DNA of 64,000 nucleotides from Hymenolepis diminuta (GCA_900708905.1 CAADRB010000017.1:1764251-1828250); one strand, 5' to 3'; shown: positions 1 to 12,894, numbered from the stretch's first letter. Notes: generated by a model not told the origin, from the letters alone. Program-made: numbers and translations.

Positions 1-2459
1 AGTCATCAATATGAACTGACCAATAAAAAAGCGAAAAACTTGAACTCACTAGACCCAATCTCCTATCCTCTTACCAAAATTAAGAAATTAAACCTTTCTG
101 AATTAGTACAATGCTTTATCATAAATAAAGGTAAATCATTATTAGATGAAATAAAGACAAATGTTAAATATCTCAGCCACCAAACGAAATGAAAAAAGTT
201 TATAATCTTCATGATGTCGCCATGACATCTAATTTACAAGGTGATAAGGACTCTTAAATGCCGACTTAAATCAAAAACTAAAAATACCGGCCAGTGTTAG
301 TGGAGACCTTGTTGAGAAAACAATTATCTCACAATTTCAATTAAAGAAAGATAAAACCGAATCGTTTCTAGCCAGAGTAAGAAAAACACACTTCTAATTC
401 GTAATGTTCAGACAACTGTTTTGTCAGCGGGATCAAATTTACATAATTAGACAATTTGTCACCACCTTAGAGAAAACTACACTTCCTTGCAAACTCTAGA
501 GACACTAATTTACACTCAAGAATCATAGCTAAATTGGAAGAAACGAAGGACAAATTTTCCTAATCTTAAAAACCTAACACATTGTCTTCTAGGATCGAAA
601 TGTTCAAATTTCACATTCTCTGCCATCTACTTAATGTAACTCTGACGGTAATACATTTCCTTATATCTTTGGTACCTTTGATACAAACTTTCGTTTAGTA
701 TTTTTGATAGGATGTAGTTAATAAAGCATTCCATATTTTACCTACTGTTTCTTCTAATTATCGGATTATGACAGACTATCGATTTGAAGGGTTTGAGAAA
801 ATGCAGTTAAACGATGTAGGGCTGCAGTAAATTTACCGTTTTTAAACGAGTTATTTAAGAACAACTTATGCGCCCCTAAATTTAATTTACTAAACCGAAC
901 ACTACAATACAATAGATATTTTGTTCGCTGTCTCACAAATATTTATATTCAATCGTATTACAAAACGCTATATTTTCACTTAGCGAATATTGTGATAACC
1001 GGAGTCTTAAAGTACTCGACATTACATATATTAGTCCGTAAAGCGGCGATTTTAAGAAAGTAATAATATCAAAATTCTTCAACGATAATCCAATTTTAAG
1101 TTTTCAGTTGATATTCAACCGTTTTCTTAAATAGCCTAACGCGTTTAATCAAATTTTCACTTCGTTTGTGCAAAATTGTTCTTTCTATGAGTTGATCTTC
1201 GTAATGAATTTCCCTATTTTAAGTTTAGAAATTTCACATAATTTAGACCGCTGCGGTTTGTCGGCTTTTGTTTAAAGTAAATAATCACCATCTAAACCTC
1301 CTTCTTCTGACTTGAGAAAAAAGGCACTATCATTCTTACTTTTGTAAGAAGTTATCATAAAATACGAGAGCCATACCCTCGTAAAGACCCGTACTTCCTT
1401 TTCTCAGCCAAAAACAAACCCAAGGAACTACTGATTATCGAGTCCTATAGCTCCATCTCGACAGAATTTAATTTGTGATCACTCTGATTTGGATAGACTG
1501 GTTATGTCGACATAATCTCAGTACAATGGGAGAGATGAATAACTTCAAAGGCACATTAAGGAAGAGGTACTTGTATCAAAAAATACAGGAAGGCGGTTAC
1601 AAACTGTCTAGAAATTGGCGGATGACATTGACAACAGTGCTATTCAGTTTTTATGGTGATGTATGATTGATCTTAGCGTTTTGTGATGGCCTGATATCTT
1701 ACACCAAGACGTTTCTTAACAGTCAACATTTTGAGAGACCTGCTGACTTGACCTTTTATCTTTAAATATTAAAGGTAACTCCATGTTATTAATAGTTGGT
1801 GTTCCATTTCATTTCGTTTAACCCAAGTTAACCCACAAACCTTGTTTGACTTCTTTCCGTCCTATATAAATACTACCACAGCATGTCTTAATTGTAATTT
1901 AAGTGTCATAAATTGGATTAACTTAGACTAGCATGGTTCTTTATTGGACATCGAGGTGAATAAAGTCGAAAATGTGTTAGTTCTCACTTATACCATCTCG
2001 AGTGCAGTGAAAATTGTCGTAATTTTAAGATTAAATTATCTTCCACAACCCTATGTTAAGTCAGTTTCACGTCATATTTGCATTAATAAGGATTTCTGAA
2101 TACGCATGAGTGCATTCCGTCCAACCTTAAGTGTAGTTCTGCGATTTAATGCGTTAATTTATTCATTTTCAACCTAAAAATTCACCGTACCATTATCAGC
2201 CACTTTCTACTCGAGTTGTAATGCGATATGGACACCAAGTCCATAGATTATCTCTACTTCAGCCGTTAAAGTCATTGTAATGACCTGATTGCTAATTATA
2301 CAACTAGTGCCCTAGAGCCAATTTGAGCACCAAGTAATAAATCCGAAAGATACGACTAGGTCTCTGATATTGAAATAGTACACTGTGTGTAGGTTTTCAA
2401 ATCAACAAAAAAACCAGTGATTTATAACGTTTACGTCCGTAAACAACTGACGAAAAGAA
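1..2459. other. AT-rich non-coding DNA
   Basis: No exon, RNA gene or mobile element recognised. One 63-codon plus frame at 1475-1666 has no splice or similarity support. Confidence 0.4.
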
Positions 2460-2753
2460 TCAGATTATCTTTGAACCTTGATCCAAACATTTCTCCACAG
2501 TAATTGGATTAAAATGGCAATGTAATCTACAAAAACAAGATGAATAAGGTTTTAAGGTAATGCCACATACAAATTCCCCTAAACTGCGAATAAGGCGAAA
2601 GAAAGCGGTCAAGCGAGTGTGTAGTTTTCTCGATCTATAGCTAACCCATCGAAGATGATGACGGCAAGACAGGCACAAATAGTACTCAAGATCAATGCCG
2701 AGGATATTGCCTATCAGTTGGATTGAAGAAATTTGATTGGTCACTTTCAACAT
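2460..2753 (-). CDS. Cys/His-rich open frame, 97 codons, unknown
   Basis: One of the longer frames in the left end, with raised GC. It has clustered Cys and His (YLCLSCRHHLRW, CFCRLHCHF) and many Arg. The spacing does not match a zinc-finger class I know. It could be an exon, a decayed transposon piece or chance. Confidence 0.25.
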   Translation of the reverse strand: MLKVTNQISSIQLIGNILGIDLEYYLCLSCRHHLRWVSYRSRKLHTRLTAFFRLIRSLGEFVCGITLKPYSSCFCRLHCHFNPITVEKCLDQGSKII

Positions 2754-3050
2754 AAATCATGTAATCTCGTCTTAAATCGAATAACATCGAGGCTGGACGG
2801 GTCATCATAACCAATGCGGTCATTGGCTTAGCGTTTAATGTGATGTACAAATCACTAATATATGATAATAGTAGATTGGAACTCCAATTCTATCTATATC
2901 AGAAACATATCCTTCGGAATCTAAGGTATTAATTAAGAGGATTAGTTGTAGATAACTAAGAGAATTTCACATAGTTAAGAGTTCCCATACTGATTATTTT
3001 TCCGATATTAAAATTAGAGGATTTATTTTACTGCACACATAAAAACACGT

Positions 3051-3069
3051 CACACACATACACACACAC
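3051..3069. repeat. (CA)n microsatellite
   Basis: CACACACATACACACACAC, one interruption. Confidence 0.85.
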
Positions 3070-3172
3070 GCAAACCTCAAAGCACCGAATAAGTTTATAG
3101 AGTACCGCCGTTTTAAACATAAACAAAGTATGGATAAGTTAAATACACTGCGTGCGTAAACTGGCTTACCAG

Positions 3173-3343
3173 GAGGAAAGTGAAGCAAACTGCAACGACG
3201 ATATGGTGAACAGTGAAAAGATAGAGTTGCAGGCCCTTCTGGAATGCAACCATGGTGATGATATCTACAGTGGAAAAACGGTAGTAAGATTTAAAGACGT
3301 ACTTCCTCAGCGAATTCCAACCCTAATCAAGATAGGAATGTAG
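3173..3343 (+). CDS. Candidate 3' terminal exon, unknown gene
   Basis: The acceptor TGGCTTACCAG is followed by a polar, coding-like frame (EESEANCNDDMVNSEKIELQ, then ALLECNHGDDIYSG, FKDVLPQRIPTLIKIGM, stop). An AATAAA lies at 3547-3552, some 200 nt downstream. No upstream exon could be tied to it; the rest of the gene would lie in the AT-rich DNA before it or outside the window. A decayed exon is also possible. Confidence 0.4.
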   Translation, partial: EESEANCNDDMVNSEKIELQALLECNHGDDIYSGKTVVRFKDVLPQRIPTLIKIGM

Positions 3344-3546
3344 TAAAAAAACTGGTTTATGACCGGTGTTACGAGATCGGTGATCATCAGTGCACATCTA
3401 GTGACGTAGATGACCAACCGCGCTAGTCAATTTTGGTCAAGAAGAGGGGCGGCAGTGTGTGTTTCGTAAAAGAAGGCATCTGAAAGACATCTGCCCTCTA
3501 ATCAAATGTTGTCTGTGTTTTCCTTAACGGACGTGAAAGATATTTT

Positions 3547-3552
3547 AATAAA
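3547..3552 (+). terminator. AATAAA polyadenylation signal
   Basis: About 200 nt after the stop of the candidate exon at 3.2-3.3 kb. AATAAA is common by chance in AT-rich DNA, so this is weak support. Confidence 0.3.
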
Positions 3553-6500
3553 AAAGAAAAGTAAGTAAGTACACAAAAACATTAATCGTTTGGTGTACGT
3601 AAGCTTGTCAACTGCATTTAAAAACTATTATAGATAATTATAGTCAAATATCAAATTATTGGCGATGGCTAAAAGAAAATTTACCTCTGATCCCAAAGCA
3701 TAAATCACAATATTAGTGACACCAAAGGAAAAAGTTTTACTTCGAGATAATTAAAACACATTATATAAAGTCGATATCACCCAATAATCTTTCACAAAAA
3801 GAATTATTTGAAGCTCTTTAATTGGTTAAATTCAGCAATTTTCACCTAAAAGTATGACCACCTTCTTCGATTCTGTTCTGGGGAATGGTACTGAATAATA
3901 GCTGGTCACATCCACTTATTGTTATACGCAATAAGATAATAAATGATTTGGAGTGGAATGACCAACCACCTATTTCAATCAACTGAAAAATAAATTTTAA
4001 ATATTTCAGACACAAACACAGTCAGGAATTTGCAATCAAATAGCGACATTTGAGCTTTCTTAAAAAAATAAGCAATTTTTTTGTTCTGGTACCATCCAGT
4101 GAGCTATTATTTACAGTGCTTTTATCAGATAAAGATCCTTATGAGCAAAGAAGCACAAATTATAATATGACATTATTCACAAATGCTTTTCGATCAAAAT
4201 AGTTGCCATTAAAACTATAACCATATGGTAATCAATCATACGGTTATGACGACAGGCTATCGTTAAATAGCCACCTCTAAATTAATAAGAGTAATAAAGG
4301 TAAGCAACTGAGAAATTATGCAAACAAATATAACATATGTTGATCTTCTTTAAAGTGCACAGTTGATTAAATAACTAAACACATGAGAACACACTAATAA
4401 AATTGCTTTAAGCGGAGCACAAACTTCATTTCAAATGAAAGATCTAAAACAAAGTGAAACCAGGCTAACCTGAGTGCATACAAAGAGTGCATAACAAATA
4501 CAAGCAGTGCTCAAGATCCTTGCTATCTTCACTAATTAGATCGAAGTCGTCTCTGTTGTGACTGATCTGTGTGGTCCAAATATTTTATCAATATTATGTA
4601 CACGAACATCTAATGGAGAAAATAAAGAGCAAATTAACCGGCCTCCGCATCTCGGACCACTTACATCATCAATTATTAAATCTACCTTCCTTCTTATAAT
4701 TTCGGATGTAGACAGAAAGCTAACCCAAGATGATCATTGGTTTAGAGAAAATAGGCGCAACTCTACGATATGGTAGGATTTTGGTCTTTTAAAAACCGAA
4801 AGTGAGGTGAAACTTTTTTCAAAATTATTAAAACTTAGTCTTTTTAAAAATCCCCGAAATTTGTTCAAAAAAGGAAACGTCACGGTGCCTAAATTTAAAA
4901 TACCAACACGAGAGAGTGGCATTATAAGGAGTCACGAAACTAGTTTGAATAGATTACAACTGAACAATAGAAACTCCTACTTATTCTTTTTGTTCATTTA
5001 CTCACATCTAAATTCAATCGATTGTGTTTTGGAATAGGTCAACCTATAGACTCTTAAATAATAATAACCAAACAGAAGGGAAAGTATAATGTTTACTATT
5101 GTAATTGTAATATTGCTAGAAAGAAAAAATGACATTTGGATTTTAGGTGAAGATATTTTTTAAGACTAAACAAATTAAGGAATAGATGACAGCAAAGACC
5201 AAATGAGATGAGCGATAAAAAGCGAAGAATTGATAGAAGAATTATAACATTTAGATGAATCCTAATACTTACTAAGTTGAAGAGGATTAAGAGCCGGTGG
5301 CAAAGTAAGCGAAAGCGTGTAAATCATCATGATGAAACCACAACTCACCAGCAAGCATATATCCGACGGTTATTGCAAGTGCTATACATCCGGTTCGAGA
5401 TACTGTGCTGAAATTAATAAAAAAATGTCATTTTTGATTAGAGAAGCTCGTAGCGATCTTATGCAAATTCATTTACTCCTAAGACTACCAAGATTATCTC
5501 ATAAACACAAATATGCTTAATAGCAAAGTGTTTTTTTTCTAATTACTGCTAACTGAACGTTTCATTTCGTAGTATTTATATATAAGTTATACATTATGCC
5601 TGACCGAAAAGTGAATTCTGCAGGAGGAAAAGGGAGGTTTAGATTACGGAGCATGAAATCACTCTTGAATCTTACTCATTACTTACTTTGAACATGGATC
5701 GCCAGTTTTATCATTTTAGAAGTCTCCATCGGCATTGACTGAACGCTCGTCTCCTCAAAAAATATGTTAAAGGCTTAATTAGTTCTACTCATGATCGCAT
5801 AACTGTAAGAATTGGAGAATTTGAAATCACATACGTGCAGTTTAATGTGAGTAAACTCTAGTAGGTTGTGCTGTTAAAATTATGTAAACTAGACTCGCCT
5901 GGCCATCATTGCTACTCGAAGATCTTTCTAGCATATTCTAGAAAACGGCTCTGTAATCCTAAAGATGCGAGTGGCACAATCATCCAGTCTTTTATAATTA
6001 GTCGACTTCAAGTGAACGTTATCTTCCACAGACAAATTTTAACAGAATGAGACTAAGATAATGGATGCAAATCTTCGCTCTTGAAAACCAACATCTATTA
6101 CAATTTTCACCTACTTGCCCTTACATCTAAGCTGCAACCGGATGCAGACGAAATTTCAAGAAATGAAGTTTTTATGAGAACAAATGGGCCCTAATCGCAA
6201 ATAAAGCTATGTTGGTTTCAAGACTGAAATACTCCAATTTGCCTTTCTCAAATTCCTATCAGAATAATAACAGAAAAGAGGTATCTAACCTCTCCCTTTA
6301 TTAAAAAAGGCAAATAATTTCTTTTTATTGGTTTGTTAGTTTAAGCGAAGCCGCATTGCCTACAAAGATTAGGGAACAGTTGTGAATGGGAATGCTACAG
6401 TTATCAAATAAATTAATCCGCATTTATAATACTCCTCATTGCAAACATTCCAAAACGTAATCTAACAGTGGTACTTTAGTGGCAGTACTAAAGTGGTACT

Positions 6501-7772
6501 TTAGCTATAGCAAGGGATCATGGATTATGAACTTTCTCACAAGTAGGTTGATCACTCAATATCAGAGAATAGAGAAGTGAAGTTAGAGGGAAGAAGTTTA
6601 AAATACACTACTCTACAGTTAAAAAAGCATACATAAAGGGAATTACACGTGTTCTAGGAAGAAAATATGCCAAAAAATTAATAGACTTAAAAAGTTCATC
6701 AATAATGTCTACATAAACACAATATCTAGTCCCTAATTAGTATGTATATTTAAGTGCGGAAGGACAATTGATCGATTATAAAGTTCTTAAACTTATCAAA
6801 GACCCCCACAAACCTTTCTGGACGGTTAAGTCGCTGTCTAGTTGCATGAAGGGAAGGGAAGACAAACGCATCACAAAAATGTCCTACACAGTTATTAAAA
6901 GTATTAGTAGCTATACAAAATATAAAATTCAAGAAGCAAATATAACCATAATTTGTTATTCTGCTGGATAAATGAAGCTTTTACATGGTTTGATCTTTTC
7001 AGCTCGATGCGTTCAGCCCGATTACCTTAAAAGAAATAAGTCTGATTAGTTTAAAAGTCAGTAGAACCAGAGATTTTAACAATTAAGTAGTAGGGAAATT
7101 ACCGTTTAAATATTTCAGACTGCAGTCTAGACAAAGGGATCCACTGCGACTAACAATGCTGAATATACAAAAAATGACTTCGAAATATTTACTACTATTT
7201 CAGACCCTAGAGATGGGCCGTATTTTCAACAGTACAGCAGTACAATACTAGGAGCAATCAAATTTAAGTAAACTAAAATAGTAATAAATCGCAAAAGCAA
7301 TAATCGGATTTTGATTTCAGAAATTATCAACATCAAGATCTTACATATGAATCAACATTAAGATTATCCAGAAAACCTGTATTTTGAAAGTAAGATCTGT
7401 TGTCTTAACTGCCAAAGTGAATGCCTAAAACGTGAGCAGGTTAACTATAACATTGTGGTAAATTTACACGAGTTGACTACGAATAAGTGAATACTCCACC
7501 TTCAATATGTATGGAAGCAGAAATAAAATTTTGGAGCAAAACTATAAAATAGTAAAGAACAAGACACTTAATTTATAGTTTAATGAAAAGCTCATCTATA
7601 CTAAAGCCAATGCCAATTGTTCGTAGTTCAAATCGATCCAATTAAATACAACATAAATTAAAAGCAAGCAAGTGTAATATATTTACTATACTACCAGCCT
7701 GTAGCTAGATTGTATGAAAGAAGATCCAATTTGCTTTTTACTCAAACCAGTAAGAAATAATCGTGTATTTAC
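3553..7772. other. AT-rich intergenic DNA
   Basis: Several 60-75-codon plus frames (4558-4776, 5329-5520, 5868-6050) are open but show no domain or good splice pair. Otherwise nothing seen apart from the hairpin at 6.47 kb. Confidence 0.35.
6471..6504. repeat. Hairpin with repeated GTACTTTAG
   Basis: GTACTTTAGTGGCAGTACTA and on: ACTTTAG and its complement CTAAAGT flank TGGCAGTA, and GTGGTACTTTAG occurs twice. It could be a small stem-loop or the end of a decayed element. Confidence 0.45.
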
Positions 7773-7812
7773 CACAGTAACTACTGGCACAAACAGTCGC
7801 AGACCGAGCGCC
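7773..7812 (-). CDS. Small candidate TLC exon
   Basis: A 40-nt stretch between AGTTTAG and GTAAAT reads ALGLRLFVPVVTV. This resembles the late TLC helix, where an Arg sits in a hydrophobic run before a Pro. The local GC is raised. The exon is too short to be sure. Confidence 0.25.
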
Positions 7813-8589
7813 CTAAACTTTCTTCAAAAGAATATTGTGAATTAGAATTTGCAGAATGATATTTCAAAAAAAAATTCGATGTACAGCTATAAATCAATCG
7901 AATAAAGACAGGTTTGTATTAATTCTGCGAGTAAACTTCAAATAGGTGAAACCAACAAACCGGATACTGCACTTGAAGTTAGTTTTAAATAACAAAATAT
8001 AATGAAGATGATAGCGTTATGTATTTTCAAAGACACTTTCTATTATTTCGATGGTAAGGCTAAGCAAAACTTGAAAGGATTAATAGTAAAACTACGGCTA
8101 ACATTTTCAGTTGGCAAATTTACAAGCAATAATAATTTTTGTTTTCTAACCTAAAATAGTACACTGTGAGAAAAATTAGGTTTGAAAATATGGCACCTGA
8201 TCCCTTGTTATGGATATAAGTCTACATTTATTAGGGACACTATCAGGACGTGTGAAAATGGACTCATTTGACGAAAACACAGGCCTTAAAAACTAGTTAG
8301 CCTTGGGAAAAAAAAATAGTCAGAAAAATGGTCTCTATTATCACATGCAAGAGAAAAGCTAGTGAAATGTATATAATAAAAACCAAATCAAATTCCTATA
8401 CAAGTTGAAGCTCAACTATTCAAAACAGAAAGCGGCCGTCAACACAAAGCCGTAGCAATTGATTTTTTCATAGCAAGAATGAAGTAGCACAATGATAAAC
8501 TACGAAACCTAACTGTTTATAATATTTGAATATCGTTAATGATTAAATGATTAGTTATAAAAATTAACGGAGAGATTTAAAATAGGTCT

Positions 8590-8720
8590 CCTTAAAGATG
8601 TCCAAATGTTTAGGTATTCTGGAAAGTGCCAAGTTATCGGCGTACAAAACAATTTTCGATTGCAAAGATGCTATAGGATCGTTAGAGAAGTCCATGCTAA
8701 TACCTCAAGAACTGCTCCGC
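8590..8720 (-). pseudogene. Degenerate LINE reverse-transcriptase fragment
   Basis: On the minus strand GAVLEVLA (8718-8695) is followed after a frameshift by SKIVLYADNLALS, with YADN at 8644-8633. In non-LTR reverse transcriptases a GxVLxPLLF block is followed after about 30 residues by the catalytic YADD, so order and spacing fit. The second catalytic Asp is changed and the frame is broken. Confidence 0.5.
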
Positions 8721-9172
8721 AAAACTCAAAGCTATATTTTCCTTAATAGTGCACCATAAAGTTCAGAAATCAGTTGTTCAAATTTAACGATAGGGATGAA
8801 TCATTATAGAAGTGCAAGTTCAAATCAAAGCACAAGTGGGCAAGAAGAACTATTCAAAATTCAAGGCCACAGATTACATAGCTGAGTCTCTTGCAGTTGA
8901 AGAAACTGTAGGCGAATTCGAACTTCAAATGAAGCCTCATGTTATATCTGTTCTTTTTATTTACATTTTTAGATAAAAGGTAATTATTAGTAAAAAGAAG
9001 AAGCATAAAGTAACTAAAATACCAAGATGGAAATTAAGTCCTGTTAAAAACAAGCGGAAGTAATTAATGCAAAGATTAGTTGAAAATATTAATTGTTATA
9101 GGGGCTAGTCAATATCGTTTACTTGATAAAAAATATTTAGAAATAGAATCTAAATACATTTGAAGGTATTTC

Positions 9173-9400
9173 TTAAAGCATCAGAGGGGCTGGAATTGAG
9201 ACAAAAGCTACACCGGAAAACTCTAAAGGACCGGAAACGAGTAAATAAAAGTAAGCGACTGTGGCTATGTAAAGTCTTATAAAACCTTCAGACATTGCAA
9301 ATACGGCTATACTGGTTTTGCTTGATATGAGGAAGGCCTCTATTTCACAAACATTTGAAAAACAGACAATCGGAAAATTAAGCAATGCCAGTAGTCTCAT
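9173..9400 (-). CDS. Hydrophobic frame, possible later TLC exon
   Basis: An open frame of 75 codons with several hydrophobic helices (KTSIAVFAMSEGFIRLYIA, TVAYFYLLV). Its position and strand suit a third TLC exon, and an AG near 9330 would give the right phase. The TLC His-His pair and the ELST-like motif are not seen, so it may be unrelated. Confidence 0.22.
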   Translation of the reverse strand: MRLLALLNFPIVCFSNVCEIEAFLISSKTSIAVFAMSEGFIRLYIATVAYFYLLVSGPLEFSGVAFVSIPAPLML

Positions 9401-10111
9401 AACTCAGCAAACCGAGATTGTGGAGAAATTGCCTATTTAACTTATACTTCATGATAACATCATAACATCAGAAACACAAAAATAAAAATGTAATAGAAAG
9501 CGTATTCCGAAGTAATTTATCAGAGCAGTAATAATAATAATGTTTAGACTTTTAATAGACAGATTCGATACTATAGGAAGCGGTAATCAAATTAAGGTAT
9601 TTGAATTGAATTTTTCCATTTGAATTTAAGGAATAACAGAAGTATAAGGTTAATATGGATAAGCAGCATATGAACAATGTTACAAAATGCCCCGATAATG
9701 ATATCCTAGATTTGAATTCAGGACTTGTATTGCAATTAGGTCATGCATATTCTAGCTGGTTTTGACTTAAACCAAAGAATCTCTACATTAGGCCTAGAAG
9801 TCCAAGGTGTAAACTCTCTAAGTTATGAATAAATACAAATATACTAATTATATAAATTAACTTATATAAAAGACCAGTAGTACCAACTTACTACAAACAA
9901 TTGATATAGTTGCGAAGAGATATGACTAAGCTTTATACTATACTTTAGAGTACATTTTAGTTTGTAATCAACGTAAAGAACAAAATCGGAAGATTACTTG
10001 GTAAAATGCAAACTCCTATTTTAAACACCTTCAGACTTCGTATAAGTTGACAAAAACCTTTCGTAAAATTTTGAAGAAAACAAGTTAAATTAAATTAAAT
10101 AAATTACTTAC

Positions 10112-10201
10112 ACAATAGGTTCAAACCATTGAGTTCTGTCGAAAACGAGGGATACAATACTGAGGATAGTTACGATAGAAGCATGGAGGGACGACGAGAC
10201 G
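10112..10201 (-). CDS. TLC-domain membrane protein, second exon
   Basis: The acceptor TTTGATTTCAG completes the Arg codon of exon 1, then reads VSSSLHASIVTILSIVSLVF and DRTQWFEPIV. The joined WNCR-VSSSLHAS matches the family pattern WxxRxVSxxHA very well, with the invariant His. The donor GTAAGT leaves phase 2. The intron before it is 1.3 kb. Confidence 0.8.
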
Positions 10202-10730
10202 CTGAAATCAAATAAGTAGGTATGATAAAGATACAAGAAAATATTTTTTAGAAGAGTAAGCACGTGAGTACTAAGGGATTAAAAAAGTTGATCATATGAA
10301 ACATTTACCACAATTTGCATATTTATTGTAATCCAGTATGTAATGACAAGCCATGGACGAATGATTATGTGACTCATGGATGAACTTATAAATGACGACT
10401 AATACTAAAACAGCATATGGTGTATTATTTCAATACCACTTAACGTCCAAAATTAACCCAAATACGAACAGTTAATTGCAGCATGCAATACTGAAAAGAA
10501 ATCTGAGTACACTCAAGTATTAATAGGATTAAAACAACCTCAATCCTTCCTGCTATTATTAAACCTTCTTTTAGAAAGACAGATAAAGTATCACTTAAAT
10601 AAGTAAACATAAACAGGCAAAATTATTTAAAATACATATTCCTAATAGTTCTCTTCAATAGTTCACGGAAAATCGACCCATCCTAGAGAAATCATACACT
10701 GCTTAAAAAGCATTTAGTTTATCATGAAAT

Positions 10731-10949
10731 TTAATGATATCCCAAATTGTAATCCGAACTAAGCCCGCCACGAGAAACGATGCAGCTGCATTTCTGTGCC
10801 AATTGGCCAATCAGAGGCGAGGAATATAACCACGCGGGGAGAACCAATGCCAGGAGAAGAATTATGGCCGACGCGTAAGGGGAAATTTGATTGGTGAAAG
10901 TGACTGGCTTGCCAGATATACTGACGCGTTCTAATAGTACGACTGACAC
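10731..10949. other. CpG- and CCAAT-rich island inside the TLC gene
   Basis: About 200 nt much richer in GC and CpG (ACGCGT twice, CACGCGGGG) than the surrounding DNA. It holds three CCAAT boxes on the plus strand (10799-10803, 10807-10811, 10844-10848) and a GAATATAAC element. It also has an open minus frame of 72 codons, but the true second TLC exon lies further down, so this is probably intronic: an internal promoter, or an inserted sequence. Confidence 0.35.
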
Positions 10950-11504
10950 ATGGGAATGTATTAGTAATCCTGATTTAATTAATTGCCCGAGGCCAACTAA
11001 TTTTAATTTGATTTGTAAACAGGCATGAAAAATTGATCAAGAATTATCGAAAACGACTTTTTAAGCATATTCAAGAACCACAATTGCAAAAATGATTTTT
11101 AAATAAAAAATAAAGTCGATAAAATTAAACCCATTTAAATTCAAGTACACATAATTTAGAGAATTCAGATAGAAATCTGAACTAAATATGGTCAAATACT
11201 TCATTAGAAAAAAATGATAAATTCCATGATATATCCCAATATGTCAGAAAACGAATTAAAAGCTACATTCGATAAATTAAAATAAACTATTCATAATCAC
11301 AAATTCACAAATGATTGAGGTAAATTTTTGGAAGAGAATACGAGTAAGAACAATTATAATATATGATACACACCTTAAAACGCGAAGAGACATTATCCAA
11401 ATTACCTGCTGTCAATCACCTATTGACTAAAAATAAAATAATATTTCTATCCAAAATACACAAACTAAGCTTAATTGAATACAGATAAAATAAATAAATC
11501 TTAC

Positions 11505-11689
11505 CGGCAGTTCCATTCAATCTTTTTCTGGTGTGAAAGACTCCGGTAGACTGGAAATAACCGTTCAAAAAAATATTCGCCAAACACATGGTTTATACAA
11601 ATAATTCCAACGAAACTTGCAAGAGACCATAAGGAATAATAGTAGCCCGTATCCCGAGGCCATGTATACGGTTCTTGCAACTCAACCAT
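11505..11689 (-). CDS. TLC-domain membrane protein, first exon
   Basis: Starts at ATG 11689 in the context ATAATGG and reads MVELQEPYTWPRDTGYYYSL, a hydrophobic helix (SLASFVGIICINHVF) and then VYRSLSHQKKIEWNCR. The last block is the characteristic beginning of the TLC domain (TRAM/LAG1/CLN8 family; compare TMEM56/TLCD4-type proteins), where YxxLSxxxKxxWxNR precedes the VSS-H helix. The donor is CG|GTAAG, phase 2. TLC proteins are multi-pass ER or plasma-membrane proteins involved in lipid handling. Which subfamily this is cannot be told from two exons. Confidence 0.75.
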
Positions 11690-12894
11690 TATTGGACGAG
11701 GCGTGAGCCAGACATTCGCGATCTTTTAAAATAATCGTACAAATCCAAGGTTAAAAAGAAAGATAATATGCATTAATTAAAACAAACAAAGTTGGCTAAA
11801 TATGGTGTATTATTTTTTATTAAATTATTCATCCGTCAGCATTTAAAATATTTTACTGAAAAATGTTATTAGTTTTGGAAAGAATTGGACGATTTGGAAA
11901 ATTATTATTTATTATATTTAAATTTATTATCAGTAGACTTTTAGCAATTTGAAAATTTTTTGAGATAATCTTTTCCGATAAATTATATATTTTTTGCATA
12001 AGTCTTTCATTTTTACTCCTTCATGTTTTACAAGTTGATTTTTCTTGAATATTAAGGATTCTCTGTAGTCCTCATGCTTGAACGTAACTGGATCTTATCA
12101 AGAATTAGAGCTTTATTTTACGTGCTTCTCTTGTTTTATTGTGCCGGATGATTGTCATCGGGTTAATTTTGCACTTGCGTTCATACGGTTGTTTACGTGA
12201 AGCCTCCAAAAATAAAAAATAATAATTTTGAAAAATTTTATAAATACTCGCATATGATAATTAGGATCATCGTCGGTTCTTGAATGATATTTTCGTAGGC
12301 ACTCTTTTTAAATGTGTTTCCTTTTTGTAATGACAAGTTACTGAAATGGGATACTTACGAAATTGTTGTAGTATCGATACGTCCAATGCTTGTTGTTACC
12401 ATCCAGTTTACGATGCACTCTAATGTTTATGCGTTTGATTAATTATATGAATTTCTGCATTTTTTAATGTTATTTTCTTTCATCCTGCTGAAAAATGCTT
12501 CCGATTTACGTTTACCCATTTTATTCTGTAATAAGAAACTGCGCAATGTATCAACTGCATTTAAAATTGGTTAATAAGCATGTAGGACCTAATCAAACAA
12601 TGTTATACTGTATAGTCTATATTCTTCGCTGTAGAATACCACAACTGACTCTGAGATTACCTAAGAAATTGTACTAGTCATAAATACAATCCGTCAATAC
12701 AAAACGACCTAAACCACTATGTCAAAATAAGACGCACGCTATCGTATCGATATATCAGTTTATATTATGGGCCATTTACAACCGTAATGGCAGTCAGTTC
12801 GTTCGAATTAAAGGGATTTAAAAGAACCGGAAACTAAAAAGTTTAAAGTAAGGAAACTTACATATAATAATTATTTCTGGTATCCTCTAATATC
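11690..12894. other. Divergent intergenic region, TLC gene (-) and 12.9 kb gene (+)
   Basis: The first 60 nt next to the TLC start have raised GC and CpG and a CCAAT (in CGTCCAATAATGG), suiting a promoter. The rest is AT-rich, with nothing clear. Confidence 0.35.

Noticed and set aside
4558..4776. 72-codon plus ORF with polar composition
   Set aside because: No domain, no splice signals, no promoter or polyadenylation context that would single it out.
10731..10949. 72-codon hydrophobic minus frame taken at first as the second TLC exon
   Set aside because: The exon at 10201-10112 joins exon 1 in phase and gives the invariant VSSxxHA motif; this frame does not and has no donor before its stop.
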